Positions 25,696 to 33,533 of a DNA stretch of 34,994 nucleotides are shown here, piece by piece. This DNA comes from an uncultured Actinomycetes bacterium. GTDB lineage: Bacteria; Actinomycetota; Acidimicrobiia; Acidimicrobiales; RAAP-2. Position 1 is the first letter of the stretch. Each line of letters starts with the position of its first letter. A program made the position numbers and the translations under genes. The notes beneath the pieces are model-generated. The model saw only the letters and a program-made list of their open reading frames with translations, had not been told where the DNA came from and searched no databases. Where the stretch lies: NCBI GenBank assembly GCA_903893745.1, contig CAITNF010000006.1, positions 1-34,994 of the forward strand, read 5' to 3'.

Positions 25696-25757
25696 TCGTA
25701 GAAGATTGGCGAGTTGGAGCAACTGTGACATCGGGTACCGCTAGGTAAAGATTTCCA

Positions 25758-25774
25758 AGTAAAAAAAATTTACT
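25758..25774. promoter_or_regulatory. Possible operator dyad upstream of binding protein 2
   Basis: AGTAAA (25758-25763), five A, TTTACT (25769-25774): a 6-base-arm A/T-rich inverted repeat 35 bases before the -35 box. It may be a regulator site or just an A-rich tract. Confidence 0.3.
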
Positions 25775-25809
25775 CAGTTGTCATAGTTGAACGACTTCGC
25801 ACAGTGCTC

Positions 25810-25838
25810 TTGCAAAGTGCGGCGCCGCTGGATACTCT
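25810..25838 (+). promoter_or_regulatory. Sigma-70-type promoter for binding protein 2
   Basis: TTGCAA (25810-25815), 17-base spacer, TACTCT (25833-25838). Start expected near 25845, giving a leader of about 65 bases that includes the hairpin at 25874-25891, the same layout as binding protein 1. Confidence 0.6.
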
Positions 25839-25873
25839 GAACCAAGTAAGTTAATTTGAGCAACTCTGATATT

Positions 25874-25891
25874 TGGTCACCCAAGTGACCA
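25874..25891 (+). promoter_or_regulatory. 5'-leader hairpin next to the ribosome binding site of binding protein 2
   Basis: TGGTCAC (25874-25880), loop CCAA, GTGACCA (25885-25891), a perfect 7-base stem. It abuts GAGGGGA, the ribosome binding site, and ends 17 bases before ATG 25909. Sequence differs from the hairpin of binding protein 1, position is the same. Confidence 0.55.
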
Positions 25892-25908
25892 GAGGGGAAA
25901 TCAACCAA

Positions 25909-27765
25909 ATGAAAATCCATCAAAAGATGCGGCTAGCAGTTACTGTGGCAGCGGCTGCCGGAGTCCTTTCTTTAGGACTAATCATTCCGTCAGTTAGCGG
26001 AGCCAGTACGCCAAATGACACGATCGTGTACGCGGAAGGTGCCGGGGCATTCCCGAACTACATCTTTCCCTACGTCGGTTGCGCCAATTTCTCGGTCGCT
26101 ACTCTAAGCCAGTTCCAAGAGATGATGTACCGACCGGTCTACTGGTTTGGTACACCTGGTTCTAGCGCCGTGGATTTCAACCTCTCGCCCGCGAAGGCTC
26201 CCGTATTTTCCAACGGTAACAAGACAATTACGATCAACATGAAGGGCTGGAAGTTCGCCAGTGGACAGACTGTCAACGCGCAATCAGTCATGTTCTTCTT
26301 GAACATGTACAAGGCCGACCCGACGTCCTACTGTGGCTACAACAAGGGTTACGGCATTCCCGACCAAGTGGCGAGCGCCTCTGGTTCAGGTAATACGGTG
26401 ACGATTAACTTCACCACCTCGGTTAACCCCGGGTGGATTTTGTATAACTACCTTTCCGAGCTGACCCCCATGGCCGACTCGTGGGACATCACTGCTCCCG
26501 GTAAGCCATCAACGTGTGCCTCTGGCGCCTACGGTGCCGCGGCCACGAATGCGGCTTGCAAGGCAGTCGAGAAGTACTTAGCCAAGCAGTCCGGTACTTT
26601 GACTAACTTCAGTGACGCGCTATGGACTAGTGGTACCGATGGTCCTTGGAAGCTCATCAAGATGGACAACCTGGGCAACTGCACCTTTGTACCGAATCCC
26701 TCCTACTCCGGTCCGGTTAAGGCCCAAGCGGGCATTAAGTTCGTGAAAGAAGTGGCGTTCGCGTCGTCAACTGCCGAGCAGAACGCTCTGCGAGCTGGTG
26801 GCATCACACTGGGCTACGTAGACCCCGTCGTCTTAACCTCGAATGCCCCGTCTCCTGGCAAAGTGGGCAACAACTGGTCAGCCGTTGCGGCCAAGTACAA
26901 CCTAGCGACAGGCTTCCCGTGGGCATTTAACTACGCCCCGTTCAACTTCAGCCCGAAAGATCCCAAGGCAGCCATTATTGCTCAGCCCTATATTCGCCAA
27001 GCGCTGCAAGAAGCAGTCGATCAGATTGGCATCATTAATAAGGTTGACAAGGGTTATGGTGCCCCGATTGATAGTCCACTGCCGCCTAACACGCCCACCT
27101 CTATTAGTGGTCTGCCCAACCGACTCGAGCCAGTAGCCAACCCCTACCCGTTCAATCTGGTGCACGCCAAGAAATTGCTCACGTCGCACGGCTGGAAGAT
27201 GAACTCGAAGAAGGTGATGGCCTGTGTTGCACCGGGCACTGGTTCAAGCAACTGTGGCAAGGGTGTGAAGATGGGTGACACGCTCAACCTTTCCATTGTG
27301 TGGGCCAGCGGTTCGCCATCGTTGGACCTCACGTTCAACACCGAGATTGCCGACTGGGCTTCGATCGGAATCGTTTTCAAGCACACCACTGCGCCGTTCA
27401 ACAGTGTGATTGCTGACTGCGAGCAAGGTACGAAGTTCGAAATCTGTTCGTGGGGCGGCGGCTGGAGCTACGCTCCCGACTACTACCCATCGGGCGAGAC
27501 GCTCTTTGCACCGGGCGGTGGCTTCAATGTCGGCACCTACAGCAACTCGGCGATGACCGCGGCGATCAAGGAAACGACTTTCGGCACCGCGAACTTGAAG
27601 AAGTACGCGACCATCTCTGCGGTGCAACTGCCGGTGCTCTACCAGCCTGAAGCGACCGGAACGAGTGAGATTCTAAAGACGCTGAAAGCGATCAACGCCA
27701 ACGGCATCAATGGTCTCGTTTCTAATCCCCTGCAGAACTTCATGCCGGAGTACCTGCACTTCTAA
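25909..27765 (+). CDS. ABC importer solute-binding protein, family 5 (system 2)
   Basis: Extracytoplasmic binding protein, 618 residues, longer than typical. Signal peptide at about 1-30 (MRLAVTVAAAAGVLSLGLI), cleavage region SVSGAS, no lipobox cysteine. Nine cysteines are in the mature part. It is related to binding protein 1: QEMMYRPVYWFG, PSTCASG and the C-x8-C unit (ADC...EICSWGG) followed by YAPDYYPSGETLF. I choose ATG 25909 because the signal peptide starts there and AGGGGA lies about ten bases upstream; an in-frame GTG-type start at 25873 would read through the leader hairpin. A strong hairpin (27787-27824) separates it from its permease genes. Ligand unknown. Confidence 0.9.
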   Translation: MKIHQKMRLAVTVAAAAGVLSLGLIIPSVSGASTPNDTIVYAEGAGAFPNYIFPYVGCANFSVATLSQFQEMMYRPVYWFGTPGSSAVDFNLSPAKAPVFSNGNKTITINMKGWKFASGQTVNAQSVMFFLNMYKADPTSYCGYNKGYGIPDQVASASGSGNTVTINFTTSVNPGWILYNYLSELTPMADSWDITAPGKPSTCASGAYGAAATNAACKAVEKYLAKQSGTLTNFSDALWTSGTDGPWKLIKMDNLGNCTFVPNPSYSGPVKAQAGIKFVKEVAFASSTAEQNALRAGGITLGYVDPVVLTSNAPSPGKVGNNWSAVAAKYNLATGFPWAFNYAPFNFSPKDPKAAIIAQPYIRQALQEAVDQIGIINKVDKGYGAPIDSPLPPNTPTSISGLPNRLEPVANPYPFNLVHAKKLLTSHGWKMNSKKVMACVAPGTGSSNCGKGVKMGDTLNLSIVWASGSPSLDLTFNTEIADWASIGIVFKHTTAPFNSVIADCEQGTKFEICSWGGGWSYAPDYYPSGETLFAPGGGFNVGTYSNSAMTAAIKETTFGTANLKKYATISAVQLPVLYQPEATGTSEILKTLKAINANGINGLVSNPLQNFMPEYLHF

Positions 27766-27786
27766 AGAATTAGTAACTACTCGTTT

Positions 27787-27824
27787 ATCAAAGAGAGCCT
27801 CCCTAGCGGGAGGCTCTCTTTGAT
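27787..27824 (+). terminator. 17-base perfect hairpin between binding protein 2 and permease genes
   Basis: Arms 27787-27803 and 27808-27824 pair perfectly, loop TAGC. The right arm ends in CTCTTTGAT, so only a partial T-rich tail. It would give partial termination, leaving more binding-protein than permease message. Confidence 0.75.
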
Positions 27825-27899
27825 GGCGCGCCCTAAACTTGCCAGCACGCCCTTAGTCTGTCGTTACGCAACCACCACATCCCCCGAGAAAGGACGGCC

Positions 27900-28871
27900 A
27901 TGATTACCTACATCGTGCGGCGACTGGTGCAATCGTTTCTGGTACTGCTCATTGTGATGTTGGTAACGTTCACCCTTCCCTACTTCCAGACCGGAGGTAT
28001 TCTCGCCCCGGCCTACTCAGTGCTTGGCACACACGCCAACGCCTACACCGTTCATATATGGGGAGTGCAGCACGGCATGAACCACCCTTACCTCATACGC
28101 TTCTGGAACTACCTTGACCAGGTCGTCTTTCACGCCAATCTGGGCTACTCCTACAAACAAAACATGTCGGTGTGGGGCATCATTTCGCTCTACGTACCGC
28201 GCACCGTCTGGCTCGCGCTCTCGGCACTCGTGCTCACCGTCCTTATTGCTCTGCCACTGGGTATCTTTCAGGCAGCTCGACGAAACAGCACCTTCGACTA
28301 CACCGCAACGGGTGTCGCATTCTTCTTGTACGCAATGCCCTCATTTCTTCTCTGCATGCTGATGCTCCAGTTTTTTAGTTTTGGTTGGATTCACCTTCCC
28401 GCTCAGCCTCCGAACGAAGTAGCTCCGTGGGCAATGTTCACCGATCCGGTTGGATTTATCTTGCCCATTGCCTGTTTAACTTTGCTTTCAGTAGCGGGCA
28501 TCAGCCGGTTCATGCGCGGCACCGTACTTGACGTACTGGTGCAGGACTACGTCCGTACCGCCCGGGCCAAGGGGGCGACTAATCGTCGGGTGCTGTTTCG
28601 TCACGCCCTGCGCAATGCGCTTGGACCAATTGTGACGATTCTCGGTCTTTCATTGCCGGCCCTCTTTGGTGGCGCGCTCATTATTGAGAGTGTGTTCAAC
28701 TACAGCGGCTTAGGTATTCAAACGGTAAATGCCGCCGTGACGTTCGACGTACCAACGGTCCTAGGCATCACGGTGCTGGTTTCGATTATGACGTTGCTGG
28801 GCAACTTACTGGCTGACGTGTTTTTGGGCGTAGTCAATCCGCGAATCCGAGTTGAAGTGCAGACGGCATGA
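27900..28871 (+). CDS. ABC importer permease, DppB/OppB type (system 2)
   Basis: Membrane subunit, 323 residues, with about six segments. It starts MITYIVRRLVQSFLVLLIVM as in DppB, has the ATPase-contact loop DYVRTARAKGATNRRVLFRH and the hallmark LIIESVFNYSGLG. AAAGGA lies five bases before ATG 27900, a strong ribosome binding site. It is clearly paralogous to 21378-22379. Its stop overlaps the next start by 4 bases (ATGA). No convincing promoter is seen between the hairpin and this gene, so it probably depends on read-through. Confidence 0.94.
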   Translation: MITYIVRRLVQSFLVLLIVMLVTFTLPYFQTGGILAPAYSVLGTHANAYTVHIWGVQHGMNHPYLIRFWNYLDQVVFHANLGYSYKQNMSVWGIISLYVPRTVWLALSALVLTVLIALPLGIFQAARRNSTFDYTATGVAFFLYAMPSFLLCMLMLQFFSFGWIHLPAQPPNEVAPWAMFTDPVGFILPIACLTLLSVAGISRFMRGTVLDVLVQDYVRTARAKGATNRRVLFRHALRNALGPIVTILGLSLPALFGGALIIESVFNYSGLGIQTVNAAVTFDVPTVLGITVLVSIMTLLGNLLADVFLGVVNPRIRVEVQTA

Positions 28872-29773
28872 CCACGGCTGAATCAGCGGAACTCACCATC
28901 CAAACAAGTAGTGGCGTCGTACCGATGTGGCGTCAACGGCTGCAGATTTTCATGCACAATAAGTTGGCTATTGCTTCAGTTGCGTACCTCGTCTTCATTA
29001 CGCTGGCCTGCTTCATTGTGCCCCACCTCTACCAGACCAATCAAACGAACCAGGCGCTCGCCCTAAACGTTCCCTGGAATGCTGCCCCGTCGTGGCATCA
29101 CTGGTTCGGTACTGACAGTTCAGGTTTTGATGAGTTGGGTCGAATTCTCTACGGCGGGGGCTACTCGCTCACGTTGGGTCTGCTAGCCGGCCTCATCACC
29201 ATCATCGTGGGCACGATCTACGGCATGGTGTCAGGTTTTTTTGGTGGTCTGGTTGACACGGTCATGATGCGAACCTTGGACGCGCTGCTCTCAATCCCCT
29301 ACCTCTTCTTGTTGATTTCCTTCATCACCATCTTCGCCCGTTCAACAACTTTCTTAATCATCATCATTGGCGTGACCGGGTGGTGGGGCAACGCGCGCAT
29401 TATTCGTGGTGACGCGCTACTCATTCGAAAGCTCGAGTACACCCAAGCCTCAACCGCGATGGGAGCCAGTCGCTGGCACGTGATTCGACGCCACGTTTTT
29501 CCCAATTCGATTAGCAACATCGTGACGATCGCTACTTTTTCAGTAGCTGACGCAATTCTCTTCCTCTCCGCATTGGGGTTCTTGGGACTCGGCATCCAGG
29601 CTCCCCAAACCGACTGGGGCACGATGCTGCAAAACGGAACGTCGCAGATCTCCAATGGTTACTGGTGGGAGATCTACCCCTTGGCGGTTGTCTTCGTGCT
29701 GGTCGTAGTCGCTATCAACTACATCGGCGACGCACTACGTGACGTGTTCGAAGTCCGCCTCTTAGAACGCTAA
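28868..29773 (+). CDS. ABC importer permease, DppC/OppC type (system 2)
   Basis: Second membrane subunit, 301 residues, with a short polar N-terminus and the first helix LAIASVAYLVFITLACFIV. The extracytoplasmic segment (about 60-85) has no cysteines, unlike system 1. EAA loop EYTQASTAMGASRWHVIRRH, end signature GFLGLGIQAPQTDWGTML. Coupled to the DppB-type gene by a 4-base overlap. The stop lies 14 bases from the stop of the convergent ATPase gene. Confidence 0.94.
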   Translation: MTTAESAELTIQTSSGVVPMWRQRLQIFMHNKLAIASVAYLVFITLACFIVPHLYQTNQTNQALALNVPWNAAPSWHHWFGTDSSGFDELGRILYGGGYSLTLGLLAGLITIIVGTIYGMVSGFFGGLVDTVMMRTLDALLSIPYLFLLISFITIFARSTTFLIIIIGVTGWWGNARIIRGDALLIRKLEYTQASTAMGASRWHVIRRHVFPNSISNIVTIATFSVADAILFLSALGFLGLGIQAPQTDWGTMLQNGTSQISNGYWWEIYPLAVVFVLVVVAINYIGDALRDVFEVRLLER

Positions 29774-29787
29774 AACGAACGAAGCCG

Positions 29788-31803
29788 TTAACTTCGCGGG
29801 CTGAGGGTGACGGGCGTCTTCATCGGGAAGTGGCAGGCCGCTTGTTGTCGTTCGTCAAAGTATCGAAGCGTCGGCTCCTCGTTGGCGCAGATGTCCTGGG
29901 CGTTGGCGCACCGAGTGCGAAAACGACAGCCCGATGGTGGATTAACCGACGAAGGTAGTTCACCGACCACGCGATGTGCGCGCGTCGGCGCGAAGGGATC
30001 AGGCACTGGTACCGCATCGAGCAGACCTTGGGTGTAGGGATGGGCCGGTGAGCGAAAGACGGACTCCGCGTCACCAATCTCCACGATGACTCCCAAGTAC
30101 ATCACCGCAATAGTGTCCGCCATGTAATAGACGACGGCCAAGTCGTGGCTTACCATTACGTACGAGAGGTTGTGGATTCGTTGTAGATCCTTCATCAGAT
30201 TCAAAATCTGCGCCTGAATTGACACGTCGAGGGCCGAAACCGGTTCGTCGGCAATGATCAGCCGGGGATTCAGCGCCAGCGCTCGAGCAAAGCCAATTCG
30301 CTGGCGTTGTCCACCCGAAAATTCGTGGGGGTATCGATCGCCCGCCAAAGGGTCGAGTCCCACTGATTCAAGTAGCTCGCGAGTTCGTTGCCCCTGCTGA
30401 GCCTTGGTGCCCTCGTGTTGGATCATTAATGGCTCACTCAGAATCTGGGCCACTTTCATTCTTGGATTCAGCGACGAGTAGGGATCTTGGAACATCATTT
30501 GGCGAGCCCGTCGGTCGAGCTTGGATGGGCGATAGCCCCGTGCCGAGACCAATTGGTCGTCGAAGTAGACCTGACCGGACGTGGGCATCTCTAAGCCCGC
30601 CAGCATGCGGCCAATAGTGGTTTTACCGCAACCCGACTCGCCTACCAGCCCGAGCGTCTCGCCTTCCCGGATCGTAAACGAAACGTTCGTGACCGCACGG
30701 ATGGCGCCCACTTTGTGGCGAATCAAACCACCCTTAATCGGAAACTCTTTAGTGAGACCTTCGGTACGCAAAATGACTTGTTGCCCGATTGTGCTCTTGT
30801 TAAATTCCTCGTGGTCGCGGATTATCACCGGGGCCGCCCCCTGGACCGGATGAAAGCAGGCGTAGCTGCCCTTCGAATCGCTCGTCATCGGGGGTTCGGT
30901 GGTGCGACACTCATCTGAGGCGAACGTGCAGCGCGGCGCGAAGCGACAGCCCACGATGGTGCCACGAAGATCGGGCGGCATTCCGGGAATCGACGTCAGT
31001 TTTTGTCGAGACGAGGTCTCCATACTCGGCATCGAAGCCAGGAGCGCTTGGGTGTAGGGATGCCGCATCGAACCAAAGAGTTCGCGCGTCGGAGCCTCTT
31101 CGGCCTTTTTCGCTCCGTACATCACCACGACTCGGTCCGTGTGACCCGCGATGACCCCCATGTCGTGAGTAATCAGCAAGACACCCATATGGAGCTCGCG
31201 ACGTAAGTTGTCCAGGATATCCAAGATCTGGGCTTGAATCGTGACGTCGAGCGCAGTCGTGGGCTCATCAGCAATCAGGAGTTTGGGGCGACAGACCAAT
31301 CCCATCGCGATAATGACGCGCTGGCGAAGCCCTCCGGAGAGTTCGAATGGATACTGATCGAGTCGCTCGGCCGGTCGAGGCATCTCCACCATCTCGAGCA
31401 CTTCGAGCGCGCGCGTACGGGCCTCGGCTTCGGACGCCCCAAAGTGAATGCGCAGTCCTTCACCAATTTGGCGACCAATCTTGGTTGTCGGGTTCAAAGA
31501 ACTCATCGGGTCTTGAGGAATAAGGGCAACCGTTCGACCACGCTGGGACTGCATTTCGGCTTCGCTCAAGGTAGAAAGGTCAATACCGTCGAGCATGATG
31601 CGTCCCGCGGTAATGGCCCCACTACCGGGTAATAGTCGAATGACTGCCAGACCGGTCGTGGTCTTCCCACAGCCCGACTCGCCCACGAGTCCTACGCACT
31701 CCCCCGGTTCAATTGATAGCGAGAAATCGTCGACCGCAGTCGCGATGCTGTTGCGTGACGTGAATTGAACTCGCAAATTTTCAATGGAGAGCAGAGAAGT
31801 CAT
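29788..31803 (-). CDS. ABC importer, fused OppD-OppF type ATPase (system 2)
   Basis: ATPase for the second importer, 671 residues with two nucleotide-binding domains. Domain 1: GESGCGKTT, LSGGLRQR, LLIADEPTTALD, Cys region GCRFAPRCTFASDECR. Domain 2: GESGCGKTT, FSGGQRQRIG, LIIADEPVSALD, Cys region GCRFRTRCANAQDICA. It matches system 1's ATPase along its whole length. It is on the opposite strand to its presumed permeases and converges with them, so it must be transcribed separately, starting 68 bases downstream of rnhB on the same strand. The ATG at 31803 is preceded by TAAGAT nine bases away. Confidence 0.93.
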   Translation of the reverse strand: MTSLLSIENLRVQFTSRNSIATAVDDFSLSIEPGECVGLVGESGCGKTTTGLAVIRLLPGSGAITAGRIMLDGIDLSTLSEAEMQSQRGRTVALIPQDPMSSLNPTTKIGRQIGEGLRIHFGASEAEARTRALEVLEMVEMPRPAERLDQYPFELSGGLRQRVIIAMGLVCRPKLLIADEPTTALDVTIQAQILDILDNLRRELHMGVLLITHDMGVIAGHTDRVVVMYGAKKAEEAPTRELFGSMRHPYTQALLASMPSMETSSRQKLTSIPGMPPDLRGTIVGCRFAPRCTFASDECRTTEPPMTSDSKGSYACFHPVQGAAPVIIRDHEEFNKSTIGQQVILRTEGLTKEFPIKGGLIRHKVGAIRAVTNVSFTIREGETLGLVGESGCGKTTIGRMLAGLEMPTSGQVYFDDQLVSARGYRPSKLDRRARQMMFQDPYSSLNPRMKVAQILSEPLMIQHEGTKAQQGQRTRELLESVGLDPLAGDRYPHEFSGGQRQRIGFARALALNPRLIIADEPVSALDVSIQAQILNLMKDLQRIHNLSYVMVSHDLAVVYYMADTIAVMYLGVIVEIGDAESVFRSPAHPYTQGLLDAVPVPDPFAPTRAHRVVGELPSSVNPPSGCRFRTRCANAQDICANEEPTLRYFDERQQAACHFPMKTPVTLSPRS

Positions 31804-31871
31804 AGCTTCATAATCTTAACCTTGGGCCATAAATTCCTAACGGTGCCTGCGTAAGTCAAGGTTCTGTGCGC

Positions 31872-32540
31872 TCACGTCGGTTTGGGGAGACGCCAGCTCA
31901 GTCGGTGCTCTTGGGACGGACCCCGTTCACGAAGCGCCGCGAGATGATCAGGCGCACCGTAGCCCTTGTTGTGAACCCAGCCGTAGCCGTGGTACTGGGT
32001 GTCGAGTTCGACCATGACGTGGTCGCGAGCCACCTTGGCCAGTATCGACGCCGCACCAATGGTCGCGCAAAACTGATCACCCTTAATGACGGTGGTGTGA
32101 TCCAGTGCGGCGTAAGTGAGTAGTGGTGGTTGCGCACTACCAAAGGCCACGTTGATTGGAGCTCGCAACAGATTGAACGAGCCATCGATGAGTGCGTGGG
32201 TCGCAGTGACGTCGAGGCCGTCGAGAGCGCGCGTTGCCGCGACCGCGAGAGCGAGTCGAAGCCCCCACTCGTCAATCTCGTGTGACGATACCGAGCCAAG
32301 CGCCCACGACGTGGCCCACTCCTTTAGGGGGCCCACCAAGCGTTCACGCCGAGCCGGGGTCAGCAGCTTCGAATCGGTCAGACCCGCTGGTGCAGGCCGT
32401 AGGTGATTTACGGCGACAGCGCCAACGGTGAGCGGGCCCGCCAGGGCGCCTCGACCTACTTCGTCTAGTCCGACCACGACCGCGCCACCCTCGATCAGCG
32501 GACGCTCGTAAGCGAATAAGTCCAGGGGAACTGACGGCAC
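31872..32540 (-). CDS. rnhB: Ribonuclease HII
   Basis: Cleaves RNA in RNA-DNA hybrids and starts removal of misincorporated ribonucleotides. Motifs: VVGLDEVGRGALAGPL (catalytic Asp and Glu), GLTDSKLL, HALIDGSFN with the third Asp, KGDQFCATIGAASILAKVARDH (with the fourth acidic residue) and GYGWVHNKGYGAPDH. The frame is open to 32810, but the upstream part lies over cofC. I choose GTG 32540 because TACCCT sits six bases upstream, as for other genes here, and the resulting 222 residues fit the family; ATGs at 32573 and 32582 are alternatives. Divergent from cofC across 40 bases. Confidence 0.92.
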   Translation of the reverse strand: MPSVPLDLFAYERPLIEGGAVVVGLDEVGRGALAGPLTVGAVAVNHLRPAPAGLTDSKLLTPARRERLVGPLKEWATSWALGSVSSHEIDEWGLRLALAVAATRALDGLDVTATHALIDGSFNLLRAPINVAFGSAQPPLLTYAALDHTTVIKGDQFCATIGAASILAKVARDHVMVELDTQYHGYGWVHNKGYGAPDHLAALRERGPSQEHRLSWRLPKPT

Positions 32541-32580
32541 CCCCTCAGGGTAGTGACGAACCACCCCTAACATGCATCCC

Positions 32581-33201
32581 ATGTCCCTCGATGTTGTCGT
32601 CGTGCCACTGAAGTCATTCGCGTCGGCCAAGCAACGTCTCCGAGAAGGGGGAATCGAGCACGTCAGTGAACTCGCCGAGCGACTCGCCATTGGAGTCCTG
32701 CGAGCCTGTGCGCCACGCCACGTCATTGTGCTCAGCGACAGCGACGACGCCACGACCTTTGCTCGAGCCAATGGAGTCGGCGTCTGGACCTCTGACCATC
32801 CTGGGCTCAATAACGCCGTTCAGGGCTCGTACCAAGCGCTAGGGAGCCAGTACGACCGATTCATTGTGGTCCACGGGGATTTGGTCGCACCTGACGGTCT
32901 GGGGGCCTTTGAGCCCGGACCAGGAGTGACTATTGTGGCTGATCACCACGGCCAAGGGACGAACGTACTGGTGCTACCAACCGGCCTGGACTTCACCTTT
33001 GGCTACGGCCCCTCGTCGGCGCACCACCACCAGCGTGAGGCGCAGCGCCTGGGGCTGGATTGGCAGCTACTTACCGATAGCCCTTGGCAGTTCGATATTG
33101 ACGAACCGGCCGATCTTGATCGAGCCCGCAAAGCATTTGAGGGGGCCAAAGGCCCCCTCAAATCCCAATTCCCCGAAGGGAATATTGAAACTACTTCTTA
33201 G
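32581..33201 (+). CDS. cofC: 2-phospho-L-lactate (phosphoenolpyruvate) guanylyltransferase, F420 synthesis
   Basis: CofC/FbiD transfers GMP from GTP to phospholactate or phosphoenolpyruvate early in coenzyme F420 synthesis. The 206 residues have PLKSFASAKQRLRE (substrate/GTP loop at 9-22), VIVLSDSDD, VVHGDLVAP (metal-binding Asp), HHGQGTNVLVLPTGLDF, FGYGPSSAHHHQREA and the end DIDEPADLDRA, all typical of the family. ATG 32581 lies seven bases after TAACAT; the in-frame ATG at 32572 would sit inside that box. No other F420 genes are in the window. The last 20 codons run through a strong hairpin, and the stop overlaps the convergent H1-like gene. Confidence 0.9.
   Translation: MSLDVVVVPLKSFASAKQRLREGGIEHVSELAERLAIGVLRACAPRHVIVLSDSDDATTFARANGVGVWTSDHPGLNNAVQGSYQALGSQYDRFIVVHGDLVAPDGLGAFEPGPGVTIVADHHGQGTNVLVLPTGLDFTFGYGPSSAHHHQREAQRLGLDWQLLTDSPWQFDIDEPADLDRARKAFEGAKGPLKSQFPEGNIETTS
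33135..33163. terminator. Hairpin inside the 3' end of cofC, possible bidirectional terminator
   Basis: ATTTGAGGGGGCC (33135-33147), loop AAA, GGCCCCCTCAAAT (33151-33163), a perfect 13-base stem. No T run follows in either direction. It lies between the stop codons of the convergent cofC and H1-like genes, but within the coding frame of cofC. Confidence 0.6.
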
Positions 33202-33493
33202 CAGCCTTCTTTGCAGCAGGACGCCTCTTAGCAGCCTTCTTCGCAGCAGGACGCTTCTTAGCAGCCTTCTTTGCAGCAGGACGCTTCTTAGCAGCCTTCT
33301 TTGCAGCAGGACGCTTCTTAGCAGCCTTCTTTGCAGCAGGACGCTTCTTAGCAGCCTTCTTGGCAGCCTTCTTAGCAGGAGCCTTCTTGGCAGCCTTCTT
33401 AGCAGGAGCCTTCTTGGCAGCCTTCTTGGCAGCAGGACGCTTCTTCACTACCTTTTTGGCCGGAGCCTTCTTCTTCTTCGCGGCTGGTGCCAC
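33191..33493 (-). CDS. Histone-H1-like Lys/Ala/Pro repeat protein
   Basis: A 100-residue very basic protein, about nine-tenths Lys, Ala, Pro and Arg, with no folded domain. The first 20 residues are APAAKKKKAPAKKVVKK, then two 9-residue APAKKAAKK units, and then 10-residue KKRPAAKKAA repeats up to the end. Such tails occur on actinobacterial HU/HupB and H1-like proteins; here the tail stands alone. Likely a DNA- or RNA-binding, nucleoid-associated protein; that is inference from composition. The GTG start at 33493 has AAGGAGG four bases upstream, a strong ribosome site. The stop overlaps the cofC stop. Confidence 0.8.
   Translation of the reverse strand: MAPAAKKKKAPAKKVVKKRPAAKKAAKKAPAKKAAKKAPAKKAAKKAAKKRPAAKKAAKKRPAAKKAAKKRPAAKKAAKKRPAAKKAAKRRPAAKKAAKK
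33197..33346. repeat. Five tandem 30-bp repeats encoding a 10-residue unit
   Basis: Units start at 33197, 33227, 33257, 33287 and 33317, nearly identical (a few C/T differences), plus a partial sixth at 33347. Period 30 bases keeps the frame of the H1-like gene. Next to it (about 33350-33425) is a 27-base repeat encoding the 9-residue unit. Confidence 0.9.
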
Positions 33494-33533
33494 TTTCCCT
33501 CCTTGGGACTCAACGTTGTATCAAGTTAGAACC

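Noticed and set aside
32541-32810. N-terminal extension of RNase HII to 32810
   Set aside because: It lies over cofC, has Ser/Arg-rich shadow character and would make the enzyme far longer than its family.
33197-33346. CRISPR array
   Set aside because: The 30-bp units are directly adjacent with no spacers and encode protein repeats.
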